Source of the DNA: Sulfurimonas sp. | GTDB lineage: Bacteria > Campylobacterota > Campylobacteria > Campylobacterales > Sulfurimonadaceae | Direction: 5' to 3' | Assembly: GCF_023229025.1 (NCBI RefSeq) | Contig: NZ_JALOAA010000001.1 | Coordinates: 62,001 to 126,000 of the forward strand | DNA length: 64,000 bases | Shown here: positions 8,750-16,033 of the stretch, one piece after another | How the letters are laid out: every line of letters starts with the position of its first letter | How positions within the stretch are numbered: the first letter of the stretch is position 1 | The notes under the pieces: generated by a model | Seen by the model: the letters and a program-made list of their open reading frames with translations, nothing else | What the model was told of the DNA's origin: nothing | The model's database searches: none | Made by a program: the position numbers and the translations under genes

Positions 8750-8875
8750 ATGGTAATTTGGTTATTGGTACTTTTATTGCTTAGTCTGTCTCTATATGTT
8801 GCTTATCGTTTCTTGTTTCTCAATAAAAAAGAGACAAATCATAAAAGAGAGCATCATTACACTTTTAAAATATAA
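8750..8875 (+). CDS. 41-aa single-span membrane peptide
   Basis: A short ORF not previously named as far as I know. It starts with ATG, and AAGGA lies 8 bases upstream (8737-8741). Residues 2-24 are almost wholly hydrophobic (one transmembrane helix), followed by a basic tail containing NKKETNHKREHH, so the positive-inside rule puts the C-terminus in the cytoplasm. It ends 9 bases before the DUF6166-HTH gene, so the two are probably co-transcribed. It fills an otherwise unexplained gap. Function unknown. Confidence 0.6.
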   Translation: MVIWLLVLLLLSLSLYVAYRFLFLNKKETNHKREHHYTFKI

Positions 8876-8884
8876 GAGGTAGTA

Positions 8885-9517
8885 ATGGCTATTATGCGTA
8901 ACAATCATGTATTTAAAGGGCATAAGACTCTCCTTGGAGTTAGATATGTAACCTACGCTGAAGTGGAACTTCCACTTAGATATGATATGTTTTCTATGTC
9001 AAGCAGTGGCTTTGATTGGGGGCACTCAGGAGGCGCGGCGCAACAACTTGCATTCTCTATGCTTTATCAATTAAGCAACGAAGAGTTTGCAAAAGAGAAC
9101 GTAACCCTTTTTACAACAGAAGTTATCTCAAAGTTTAGCGGCAGAGACTGGCTTATCTCAGCATCAGATGTCCTAAGCTGGATAAAAGAGCATACAGTTG
9201 AAGATAAAACTATCAAAAAACAAGAAGATAAGAGAGAAGAACCTGCCAACTCTTTAATATTAAAAGCGCAGAAAACATCCAAAAAGTCAAAACAGAAAAA
9301 TAATGTAGTCAAAGATATATGCAAAGAGTTGCAGATAACACAAAAAGATCTCGCCGCTATTTTAGAAATTCCAGAGGGAACGGTAAGTAGCTGGGCGGTT
9401 AAAAATGAGATTCCAAGACTAGGTAAAAAAGCTATAGAGTTTTATATTCAGAGTCAAAAAAATGAGCAGATTATAAAGAGCTACAAAGATTTCGTTAAAC
9501 TACTTGACGTATCATAA
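8885..9517 (+). CDS. DUF6166-like N-domain with C-terminal helix-turn-helix
   Basis: A 210-aa protein in two parts. Residues about 10-100 contain the pattern TLLGVRYVTYAEVELPL...GFDWGHSGGAAQQLAF, which resembles DUF6166 proteins (an FxWGxxGxGxxQLA core). A lysine-rich linker (about 115-145) leads to a C-terminal segment, KDICKELQITQKDLAAILEI then EGTVSSWAVKNEIPRLGKKA, which reads as an XRE/Cro-type helix-turn-helix. It may therefore bind DNA. The ATG at 8885 follows AGAGGT at 8875-8880. It converges with the ankyrin gene (24-base gap). No known function for this combination. Confidence 0.65.
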   Translation: MAIMRNNHVFKGHKTLLGVRYVTYAEVELPLRYDMFSMSSSGFDWGHSGGAAQQLAFSMLYQLSNEEFAKENVTLFTTEVISKFSGRDWLISASDVLSWIKEHTVEDKTIKKQEDKREEPANSLILKAQKTSKKSKQKNNVVKDICKELQITQKDLAAILEIPEGTVSSWAVKNEIPRLGKKAIEFYIQSQKNEQIIKSYKDFVKLLDVS

Positions 9518-9541
9518 GAAGTAAAGAAAAGTTTATAGCAT

Positions 9542-10045
9542 CTATCTGGCATAGTTAGTGTTTTTAGGTGCCGACTCGTCATAACCAAGCAGAAGCAGTA
9601 TACTTTTTTTGTTTGTCTTTCTTGCAAAATCAATAACACTTATTCCCTTAGCATCAACAGCATCTCTATCTGCACCATGTGCTAAAAGTAGCTTCGCAAT
9701 CTCTAGGCGTCCATAACAAGCAGCAGCCATCAATGGGGTAAACCTACTTCTTCTTGTAGTGCTATTTACATCAATCCCTTTTGAGATCAAATACTTAACC
9801 ATCTCAATGTTATTGTAGGTAATTGCCATATCAAAAATGCTAACACCCTCTTCATCAAAGTCAAAAATATCTGCTCCGTTATCAATTAAGAGCATTATCA
9901 AATCAAAATCACTGCCATGTCTTAGTGATGAAGCTAAAACGGACTCTCCGCTTTCGCTTGCTTCATTAACATCAGCACCCTCTTTTATATACTTCTTTAC
10001 ACCTAATAGGTCACTGTTTTTTAAAAGTTCAATCCATTTATTCAT
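9542..10045 (-). CDS. Ankyrin repeat protein
   Basis: A 167-aa cytoplasmic protein built from about four ankyrin repeats. The repeat consensus is visible as GADVNEASESGESVLASS, MLLIDNGADIFDFDEEG, YLISKGIDVNSTTRRSRFTP and the near-canonical LMAAACYGRLEIAKLLLAHG. There is no signal peptide. Ankyrin repeats bind other proteins; the partner is not evident from the neighbours. It diverges from dapD and converges with the DUF6166-HTH gene, so it is probably a single-gene unit. Confidence 0.88.
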   Translation of the reverse strand: MNKWIELLKNSDLLGVKKYIKEGADVNEASESGESVLASSLRHGSDFDLIMLLIDNGADIFDFDEEGVSIFDMAITYNNIEMVKYLISKGIDVNSTTRRSRFTPLMAAACYGRLEIAKLLLAHGADRDAVDAKGISVIDFARKTNKKSILLLLGYDESAPKNTNYAR

Positions 10046-10084
10046 AAGAGAAGTATATATAAATTGCTATTAATAATGTTTAAG

Positions 10085-10090
10085 TATAAT
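10085..10090 (+). promoter_or_regulatory. Putative -10 box for dapD
   Basis: TATAAT 32 bases before the dapD ATG in the divergent ankyrin/dapD gap. Confidence 0.5.
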
Positions 10091-10122
10091 GACTTTATAA
10101 AAATTATGTAAGCGAGAATTAA

Positions 10123-11319
10123 ATGCAAATCATTCAGACAACAGATGCCTTTAAAGCACTTATTCAAAATATCAAATCAACAACAAAGGGGTATAAAGAC
10201 CCTTTAGCGTTTGGTATATGTAGAGTAGATTTAGGACAGATGAATCTTACAAAAACACTCCAAGCCACCTACCCTGTTATAAATTGGAATGAGAACTTTG
10301 GAAGTGCTGCTATTTTTATTAGAGCACTTCAAGAACAAGGCATTGAGATAGACTTCGGCAAGAGTGAAGTTGTCTGCAACATCAATACTTCGTTTTTAAA
10401 AGAGTGTTTAAATGCGTTTACGCCTTACGCAGATGAAGCATACGGTGATGCACATAAAAATATTCAGGTTGTCTCTGCCCTATACAACCAAATCATGAAT
10501 AGCGGTTCTTTAGAGGGTGAATTTAAAGTCACGTTTATCTTTGCAGATGAAGAGCTAAAGAGTGTTGAGGCAACTTATCTAAAGCTTTATGCACTATCTG
10601 AGGCAAAAGTTGAGCTAAGAAGCATAAATCTTAACGGTGCATTTGGCGTACTACCAAATGTTGCTTGGTCAAACGGACAACCAATTGAGCTTGAATATCT
10701 TCGTGAATTTGAGATAGAGCTAAAGCTCTCAAACGAGTACCCGCATATCGATTTTGTAGATAAATTTCCAAGATTCCTGCAACATATCATTCCTGCTGAT
10801 AATACAAGGATTTTGGATACATCAAAAGTGAGATTTGGTGCTCAACTAGCAGCAGGTACGACTGTAATGGCTGGCGCATCATATATTAACTTCAATGCAG
10901 GAACAACAGGTCCGGTAATGGTAGAGGGTAGAATTTCAAGCTCTGCTATAGTTGAAGAGGGAAGCGATATTGGAGGAGGAGCTTCAATCCTCGGTGTTCT
11001 TAGCGGAACAGACGGCAATCCTGTAACAATAGGTAAAAACACCCTCTTAGGCGCAAACTCTACTTGTGGTATCTCTCTTGGTGATGGGTGTATTATTGAC
11101 GGTGGCTTGGCAATTTTAGCAGGTATAAAAGTTAGCATTAATGACGCAGAAATAAGAGAGATTCAAAAAGTAAATCCAGGCGCAAAACTATCTCCTATCA
11201 TGAAAGCTTCGGAACTTGCGGGACTCAATGGATTACACTTTAGACAATACTCCTTAACAGGACAATATGTTGTGCAAAGAAGTAAAAGAGAGATAAAGTT
11301 AAACAGTGATTTGCACTAA
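10123..11319 (+). CDS. dapD: 2,3,4,5-tetrahydropyridine-2,6-dicarboxylate N-succinyltransferase
   Basis: Transfers succinyl from succinyl-CoA to tetrahydrodipicolinate in the succinylase branch of diaminopimelate/lysine synthesis, feeding peptidoglycan. The 398-aa length fits the long DapD of Campylobacterota and Pseudomonas-type enzymes, not the 274-aa E. coli form. An N-terminal alpha/beta region is followed from about 235 by left-handed beta-helix hexapeptides (VRFGAQLAAGTTVMAGASYI, SDIGGGASILGVLSG, NTLLGANSTCGISLGDGC). SGTDGNPVTIGKN is a typical DapD loop. It has its own -10 box. A small flagellar rod-like gene follows after 67 bases. Confidence 0.93.
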   Translation: MQIIQTTDAFKALIQNIKSTTKGYKDPLAFGICRVDLGQMNLTKTLQATYPVINWNENFGSAAIFIRALQEQGIEIDFGKSEVVCNINTSFLKECLNAFTPYADEAYGDAHKNIQVVSALYNQIMNSGSLEGEFKVTFIFADEELKSVEATYLKLYALSEAKVELRSINLNGAFGVLPNVAWSNGQPIELEYLREFEIELKLSNEYPHIDFVDKFPRFLQHIIPADNTRILDTSKVRFGAQLAAGTTVMAGASYINFNAGTTGPVMVEGRISSSAIVEEGSDIGGGASILGVLSGTDGNPVTIGKNTLLGANSTCGISLGDGCIIDGGLAILAGIKVSINDAEIREIQKVNPGAKLSPIMKASELAGLNGLHFRQYSLTGQYVVQRSKREIKLNSDLH

Positions 11320-11386
11320 TATTAGTTTGCAAAAGTAATTACTATCTCAGCTCTCTAAAGTTAAAATTAATTATAAAGGAGTTTTT

Positions 11387-11692
11387 ATGAATGTATCTAG
11401 CAATATATCTTCAATACAAGCTCATCAAACATGGATGAATACAACCGCAAATAACGTCGCTAATGTAAATAGTGATAGGTATGTGCCGACAGACACTAGA
11501 GTTGTAGGTAGTGAAAACTCCGTAACGGCAAATAGCCGTAAAGTAGATGACAACGGCTCAAAAATGAGCCAAACAGACCTATCTAAAGAGATGAGCGATC
11601 AGATTATAACTCAAGGTGCAACGGCAGTAAATGTCACTGCAATAAGAGCACAAGATGAGATGTTAGGCTCGCTCTTAGACACTAAAGCCTAA
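11387..11692 (+). CDS. Miniature flagellar rod/hook-family protein
   Basis: A 101-aa protein carrying both ends of the flagellar rod/hook family with almost nothing between. The N-terminal signature TTANNVANVNSDRYVPTDT (about 19-37) corresponds to the flg_bb_rod motif. The C-terminal DLSKEMSDQIITQGATAVNV then AQDEMLGSLLDTKA matches the flg_bbR_C helix. FlgB/FlgC proteins are about 130-165 aa, so this is shorter and is not clearly either. It is not next to other flagellar genes (flgFG lie 8 kb away). AAAGGAG lies just upstream of the ATG. It may be an accessory axial component; exact role unknown. Confidence 0.75.
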   Translation: MNVSSNISSIQAHQTWMNTTANNVANVNSDRYVPTDTRVVGSENSVTANSRKVDDNGSKMSQTDLSKEMSDQIITQGATAVNVTAIRAQDEMLGSLLDTKA

Positions 11693-11700
11693 CTAAAACA

Positions 11701-13083
11701 TTAAGGCTCTTTAGTTAAAATATTCATACTTATGAGATTTTTCAAAATCTCTGCTTCCTCATCATAGTTCTCTTGATACCTACCAAGCTTTAGTGAGCTA
11801 AAAATAGGTCCTCCTATAACAACCCTACCCTCAGCCTCATCTTTTTTTGTTTTAATACCCCATGTGTTGTGAAATACAACAATTTCATCACTGTAAGTAC
11901 CCACATAAAGAACTATATGCCCTTTTTTGTAAAGAAGTGTCTTAAAAGGGATGGCTCTCTCTTTTATGGCTCTTATTTTTTGCTCATCGGATAAATTTTC
12001 CAAAGAGATAACACTTCCTATTTTACTCTGCTGATAGGAGTTTCTAGGTAGCCATATACCAAAGGGTGTAAACATATCTCTTAGCATTGAAGAGCAGTCT
12101 CTTTGTTCATACATTCCACCCCATCCATAATTTGTCTTTGAGACCTCATTGATTATAGAGACAAGGTTTTCTCTGTCAAACTTAAGTATCTCTTTTGTTG
12201 CTATACTTTTAGATATTTTTGATTTTAAAAAGAGAGGTTTTCTATTTTTATATGAAGATACAGCTAGGATAGTATATGTATCTTCATCTTCAGAGATAAG
12301 CGCAAACAACATTCCTATTTTTGATTTAAATAAAAAGTTACCGTCAATATCATAAATAGGCTCATTCTCTAGAGTAATAGCAACCTGCTTAGCTTTTTGC
12401 CAATCTTGAGTGTGCTCATCTTTTAAAATAACAAACTCATCTGATTTTAGCCATCCAGATGCATAACTACTAAATACAAATGCCCACTCTTTATCTTTTG
12501 TATAGTGTGATATAAAAAGAGGCTCATTTGCATGTATTGAACTATTTTGAAGATAATCAAAAGGGAAGCCTTCCCCTGCTGCCGTTGGGTCTTTTAGTAG
12601 AGGTCTTATCGTCGGGAAAGCTCTCATGTTGCTATATTTTAGCGTCACCGCCTTTTTATTGATAGTGCCATACGCCTCAAAATTTGCATTTTCTCTCATC
12701 TCATCAAAAAAACTTTGCTCTAGAAGTTGAAGATTCTCTCCATAGCTTTTGTTAAATGTAAATGATACAAACGGCCACATTGCAGATTTTAAATCCTCTT
12801 TTGGTTCATCAATATTCCATACGCTAAAATAGTTTCGCTCATACTTTTGTTGAGCATCTTGTATATTTGAATCTTCAACAATGTTCTTGGCAAAATAGCT
12901 CACATCCTGAGGAATATTGAGCAAATCATATATCTCGATATCTCTAGTCTGTAGTTTTTCAACACTCTTGCTTGGGAGATTTATTGATGTTGCTTCAACT
13001 TCAGCTAAAACATCTGACTCAACTATCTTTGACGTACATCCCGCTAATAAAAAAATCAACAATACTAAAAATAAATACTTCAC
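11701..13083 (-). CDS. NlpC/P60 lipoprotein with SH3-like domains
   Basis: Predicted cell-wall endopeptidase anchored as a lipoprotein. From the GTG start at 13083 the protein is about 460 aa: a hydrophobic signal with lipobox FLLAGC (Cys about 16), two SH3-like regions in the middle (VTLKYSNMRAFPTIRPL; WLKSDEFVILKDE), and a C-terminal NlpC/P60 domain. Catalytic Cys is seen in YEQRDCSSMLRDM, His in KKGHIVLYVG, and a third polar site in VVFHNTWG. The frame is open to a TTG at 13113, but GTG 13083 has AAAAGG 7 bases upstream and gives a cleaner signal peptide. It follows the LexA/CI-like repressor by 13 bases, so the two look like one operon. Likely substrate is a peptidoglycan stem peptide. 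Confidence 0.83.
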   Translation of the reverse strand: MKYLFLVLLIFLLAGCTSKIVESDVLAEVEATSINLPSKSVEKLQTRDIEIYDLLNIPQDVSYFAKNIVEDSNIQDAQQKYERNYFSVWNIDEPKEDLKSAMWPFVSFTFNKSYGENLQLLEQSFFDEMRENANFEAYGTINKKAVTLKYSNMRAFPTIRPLLKDPTAAGEGFPFDYLQNSSIHANEPLFISHYTKDKEWAFVFSSYASGWLKSDEFVILKDEHTQDWQKAKQVAITLENEPIYDIDGNFLFKSKIGMLFALISEDEDTYTILAVSSYKNRKPLFLKSKISKSIATKEILKFDRENLVSIINEVSKTNYGWGGMYEQRDCSSMLRDMFTPFGIWLPRNSYQQSKIGSVISLENLSDEQKIRAIKERAIPFKTLLYKKGHIVLYVGTYSDEIVVFHNTWGIKTKKDEAEGRVVIGGPIFSSLKLGRYQENYDEEAEILKNLISMNILTKEP

Positions 13084-13096
13084 TATTAAACCTTTT

Positions 13097-13756
13097 TTAG
13101 TCAACACTGCCAAATCTACTTACTACTCTTCCTACTACCTCTATCTCTGAGGGATTAAGCGTCTGGGTTGAGTAGACTTGATTATCGGATATTATATCTA
13201 TTTTTCCGTCAATTCTCTTTTGTACTCTCTTTATAAATAGCCCCGCTTCTGTTCTTATAGTAAATATTCCGCCTCTTTGCAAATCAGTCTTGCTCCTGTT
13301 AATAAAAACTATATCGTTATAACTAAAAGTCGGCTCCATAGAGTCTCCTGTTACATTTATGGCTTCTATATGCTTTAACTCCCTCTCTCCCCCTAGCATC
13401 ATAACAAACTCATGAGGAATCTCTATACCCTGAACCTCTTGCTCATCTACATCTGCTCCACCACCGGCTGAGGCATTGACATCTCCAAAGTACTTGACCA
13501 TAAAAAATCTATTTGTTGCTTCAACAAGACTCTCCGGGGATTGACCGTAGAGCATCCAGTTTATAGATATGGACTTTGTTGCACAAAAATCTAAAAGTTC
13601 ACCAAAAGGAATTTTATTTCTTTTTTTCATTGTCGCAAAATTCATCTGAGATATGCCAAGAATATCTGCAACATCCTTATCATATACCCTTTTGTTATTA
13701 AACTCCGTAGAGACTATACTTTTAATCTCTTCTACAATCTCAAGAAAACTTTTCAT
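13097..13756 (-). CDS. LexA/CI-like repressor with S24 autoprotease domain
   Basis: A 219-aa transcriptional regulator. Residues 1-75 form a helix-turn-helix domain (KDVADILGISQMNFATMKKR). The C-terminal half is an S24/LexA-like protease: a candidate Ala-Gly cleavage site in NASAGGGADV (A97-G98), catalytic Ser139 in NVTGDSMEPT, and Lys176 in AGLFIKRVQ. All parts needed for RecA-stimulated self-cleavage are present, so DNA damage may inactivate it. It precedes the NlpC/P60 lipoprotein gene and diverges from a 27-aa peptide gene. A TATAAT -10 box overlapped by an inverted repeat suggests autoregulation. No phage genes are nearby. Confidence 0.85.
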   Translation of the reverse strand: MKSFLEIVEEIKSIVSTEFNNKRVYDKDVADILGISQMNFATMKKRNKIPFGELLDFCATKSISINWMLYGQSPESLVEATNRFFMVKYFGDVNASAGGGADVDEQEVQGIEIPHEFVMMLGGERELKHIEAINVTGDSMEPTFSYNDIVFINRSKTDLQRGGIFTIRTEAGLFIKRVQKRIDGKIDIISDNQVYSTQTLNPSEIEVVGRVVSRFGSVD

Positions 13757-13774
13757 CCCATCTCCTTTATAGTA

Positions 13775-13788
13775 AATAGTAAGCTATT
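13775..13788. promoter_or_regulatory. Candidate operator of the LexA/CI-like repressor
   Basis: Perfect inverted repeat AATAG-TAAG-CTATT, 19 bases upstream of the repressor start and overlapping its -10 box. The 9-mer TAAATAGTA (13773-13781) recurs in inverted orientation as TACTATTTA at 13865-13873, just upstream of the divergent 27-aa peptide gene. Operator role is inferred. Confidence 0.4.
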
Positions 13789-13791
13789 ATA
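13786..13791 (-). promoter_or_regulatory. Putative -10 box for the repressor operon
   Basis: TATAAT on the minus strand, 30 bases before the repressor start codon at 13756. Confidence 0.5.
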
Positions 13792-13893
13792 TTGAATTTT
13801 TGCAATTTAGTCAAAATAAATATGGCAAAATGCAATACTTTTTATATTTATATGAAATTATGTGTACTATTTATAAAAATAAAAGGATTTAAG

Positions 13894-13977
13894 ATGTCAA
13901 TTATGGTAAAAAATGTACAAAGCATGTTAGAAAAGTTTGAAGATACTATAGAGAGATGGGCACAAAAGTTTCTCTAA
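13894..13977 (+). CDS. 27-aa amphipathic peptide
   Basis: Micro-ORF with a good ribosome-binding site: AAGGA at 13883-13887, 6 bases before the ATG. The product is predicted to be one amphipathic helix: hydrophobic residues recur at M4, V8, M11, F15, I19, W22 and F26 (3-4 spacing), with Lys, Glu and Asp on the other face. This pattern occurs in small membrane-active or type I toxin-like peptides, but also in chance ORFs. It diverges from the LexA/CI-like repressor, and an operator-like repeat lies at its probable promoter. Its stop codon overlaps the stop codon of the convergent 46-aa gene. The frame is open to 13792, but that longer form lacks a ribosome-binding site. Confidence 0.45.
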   Translation: MSIMVKNVQSMLEKFEDTIERWAQKFL

Positions 13978-14114
13978 AGGGTATCCTCTTTGTTTTTTTG
14001 CTTTTTTTCATCTGCTTCTCTTTGCGCAGATTTATTTTTATGGTAACCGCCAAAGATAAAAACCATAAAAAGTACAAAAAGAATCATCATGACTATATTA
14101 ACAAACTGGCTCAT
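13974..14114 (-). CDS. 46-aa membrane peptide coupled to trmL
   Basis: Small ORF whose ATG overlaps the trmL stop codon as ATGA (14111-14114), the usual sign of translational coupling. Residues 4-22 form a single hydrophobic helix (FVNIVMMILFVLFMVFIF), followed by a highly charged tail rich in Lys and Glu, expected on the cytoplasmic side. I recognise no family. It is the last gene of the leuD-to-trmL operon and its stop overlaps that of the convergent 27-aa peptide gene. Confidence 0.6.
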   Translation of the reverse strand: MSQFVNIVMMILFVLFMVFIFGGYHKNKSAQREADEKKQKNKEDTL

Positions 14115-14581
14115 AGGCTCCCTTTAAGTGCTGTGTAGTTTTGTCGTATGGCCTCATAAAGCACTATTCCCGTGCTTATTGCTAAGTTTAGGCTTCTGCC
14201 GTCTTTAGTCATAGGTATAGTTACATTTTGCTCTTTATATGCATTTAATATTTTTTCAGGAATTCCTGCCGTTTCACTTCCAAAAAAGATATAATCGCCA
14301 TCCTTGAACTCTGCCTCAAAGTACAGTTTATCAGTTTTTGTAGTAGCAAAATGGGCATTATCTGTTATTTTATTATTTTTAAAAAAATCATCCAAACTCT
14401 CCCATACATGAAAATCTAGCTTATGCCAATAATCAAGCCCTGCACGTCTTACGGCTTTTTCATCAATATCAAACGCTATGGGCTTTATGATATGAAGAGA
14501 TGCCCCGGCATTTACACATAGGCGACCTATAGCTCCTGTATTGTTTGGGATTTGAGGATTTACCAAAACAAGATTGAACAA
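14111..14581 (-). CDS. trmL: tRNA (cytidine/uridine-34 2'-O)-methyltransferase
   Basis: SPOUT-family methyltransferase that 2'-O-methylates the wobble base of leucine tRNAs using SAM. The 156-aa length is typical of TrmL. Motifs are NPQIPNNTGAIGRLC near residues 9-23 (motif 1), FFGSETAGIPEKIL (motif 2) and IPMTKDGRSLNLAISTGIVLYEA (motif 3, the knotted SAM site, split here as IPMTKDGRSLNLA and STGIVLYEA). It starts 2 bases after purU ends and overlaps the following 46-aa gene by 4 bases. Confidence 0.92.
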   Translation of the reverse strand: MFNLVLVNPQIPNNTGAIGRLCVNAGASLHIIKPIAFDIDEKAVRRAGLDYWHKLDFHVWESLDDFFKNNKITDNAHFATTKTDKLYFEAEFKDGDYIFFGSETAGIPEKILNAYKEQNVTIPMTKDGRSLNLAISTGIVLYEAIRQNYTALKGSL

Positions 14582-14583
14582 TC

Positions 14584-15426
14584 TTATCCTTGAAAAATTA
14601 CGGTTTTGTTGGCATTGACAAAGATTCTATCTTCAAGTGCCAGCTTTAGTGCTCTAGAGAGGACGACTTTTTCCACATCTTTACCTAAGCGCTGCATATC
14701 TTGCCACCCGTAAGCGTGATCTACATGTATAACATCTTGAGATATAATAGGACCTTCATCTAGATTATTATTTACAAAATGTGAGGTTGCGCCTATAATT
14801 TTAACACCTCTTTCATAAGCCTGCTTATAAGGGTTTGCGCCTATAAAAGCAGGTAGAAATGAGTGGTGTATATTGATAATTCTGTTTTCATGCGCTTCAA
14901 CGAATTTAGGCGTCAATATTCTCATATATTTTGCTAAAACTATATAATCTACCTCTTCAAACTTAGATAAATACTCAACAATCCTATTCTCATGCTCATC
15001 CCTACTTAGTCCTACATGAGATATACAGACAAATGGTATATTAAATTTGCTAACAAGCGACTCTAGATTATTATAGTTTGATATTACACACAAGATATTT
15101 GCTTCAAGCTCTCCAGCCTCATTTCTGATTAAAATATCGCCAAGAGCATGCATCTCTTTTGTTGCCATTATAATTATATTTTTGTTTTGTGGAGCAATAA
15201 CCTCGATGTTTGCGCTCTTGGGCATAACATCACTTATAAGCTGGTGCAGTCTATCTAAAGTAATATCACCTTCAACGACACTTCTCATAAAAAATTTATT
15301 TTTCTCTTTATCAACAAACTCGCTATTTGAAAGAATATTCATATCACTTTTATAAAAAACTGTAGAGACTTTATGAACCAAACCTTTTTTATCATCTGCA
15401 TCTATGAGAACTCTGTATTGACTCAT
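14584..15426 (-). CDS. purU: Formyltetrahydrofolate deformylase
   Basis: Hydrolyses 10-formyl-THF to formate and THF, balancing one-carbon pools. The 280-aa protein has an N-terminal ACT domain (RVLIDADDKKGLVHKVSTVF) and a C-terminal formyltransferase-fold hydrolase domain, with NIHHSFLPAFIGANPYKQA holding the active-site His and GATSHFVNNNLDEGPII its partner loop. The ATG at 15426 is chosen over the GTG at 15432: GAGGTG lies 7 bases upstream and the ATG overlaps the previous stop codon as ATGA. From memory, Campylobacter also keeps purU near a CiaD gene. Confidence 0.93.
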   Translation of the reverse strand: MSQYRVLIDADDKKGLVHKVSTVFYKSDMNILSNSEFVDKEKNKFFMRSVVEGDITLDRLHQLISDVMPKSANIEVIAPQNKNIIIMATKEMHALGDILIRNEAGELEANILCVISNYNNLESLVSKFNIPFVCISHVGLSRDEHENRIVEYLSKFEEVDYIVLAKYMRILTPKFVEAHENRIINIHHSFLPAFIGANPYKQAYERGVKIIGATSHFVNNNLDEGPIISQDVIHVDHAYGWQDMQRLGKDVEKVVLSRALKLALEDRIFVNANKTVIFQG

Positions 15427-15794
15427 CTGCACTCACCTCTTTGCAACTCTTCGACTCTTGAGTCGATAGTAACAAGCACATACTCTAAAAAATTTAGCGT
15501 CAAATCTATTTTTGCCTCTATATTTGTATTGTTTGGTGCCTGAAAGCCCTCAAAAAGCACAAGCAGTCTCTCTCTTATAGAGTTTAAAAAAAGCAGTTCA
15601 CTATTTATGGAGTGCTCTCTCTTGAAATCATCCTCATTATCAACCTTTGACTCATCAAGAGGGTCTGCTTTTGGCTCTTTTTGTTTTTCCTCTTTTGAAG
15701 TATTAGTCGGCTTTATGCTCTCTATAATATTTTTTTCAGGTTTTCTATTTTCCATCTCTGCTAAAGTTGAGAGAATTACATCTTTTAGCTCCAT
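15423..15794 (-). CDS. CiaD-like domain protein (tentative)
   Basis: A 123-aa, charged, soluble protein. The N-terminus MELKDVILSTLAEMEN is followed by a low-complexity Lys/Glu/Pro linker (about 18-55) and a more conserved helical C-terminus (NSELLFLNSIRERLLVLFEG, NIEAKIDLTLNFLEYVLVTI). The layout and the position next to purU suggest the CiaD-like family named after the Campylobacter invasion antigen CiaD. In a free-living organism a housekeeping role would be expected. The ATG at 15794 is preferred to the GTG at 15809; it overlaps the upstream TPR gene by 10 bases. Confidence 0.6.
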   Translation of the reverse strand: MELKDVILSTLAEMENRKPEKNIIESIKPTNTSKEEKQKEPKADPLDESKVDNEDDFKREHSINSELLFLNSIRERLLVLFEGFQAPNNTNIEAKIDLTLNFLEYVLVTIDSRVEELQRGECR

Positions 15795-16033
15795 AACTTC
15801 AATAACCACCTTTCAAATTCATTAAACTCAACATCATCTTGCATCTTTATAAAATAGTCCCTCATTTGAGTATCCACATTTAAGAATTTTTTTCTCATAC
15901 CCGAGAGTCTTCTAATAGCAATCTTTGCATCGCTATTTGAAGGATCCTTTTTTAAAACATCTTTATATATTTCAAGAGCCTCTTCTTTTAGCCCTTGAAG
16001 TTCATAAATATTTGCTAGAGTTAATGTCTTCAT
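15785..16033 (-). CDS. Small TPR protein
   Basis: An 82-aa protein with one clear tetratricopeptide unit: LANIYELQGLKEEALEIYKD followed by a second helix pair, DPSNSDAKIAIRRLSGM. The C-terminal half (FEFNEFERWLLKLW-like end) is helical and aromatic. TPR units bind other proteins; the adjacent CiaD-like protein is the obvious candidate partner, by position only. Its ATG overlaps the leuB stop codon (ATGA), and it overlaps the next gene by 10 bases. Confidence 0.7.
   Translation of the reverse strand: MKTLTLANIYELQGLKEEALEIYKDVLKKDPSNSDAKIAIRRLSGMRKKFLNVDTQMRDYFIKMQDDVEFNEFERWLLKLWS

Noticed and set aside
10842..11138. 98-aa minus-strand ORF inside dapD
   Set aside because: Shadow frame of the hexapeptide-repeat region of dapD; no ribosome-binding site and no recognisable domain.
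13084..13113. TTG start for the NlpC/P60 lipoprotein
   Set aside because: It overlaps the repressor gene and lengthens the signal peptide without need; GTG 13083 has a better placed ribosome-binding site.
13792..13893. N-terminal extension of the 27-aa micro-ORF
   Set aside because: No ribosome-binding site at 13792, whereas AAGGA is correctly placed for the ATG at 13894; the extension would also read through the probable promoter.
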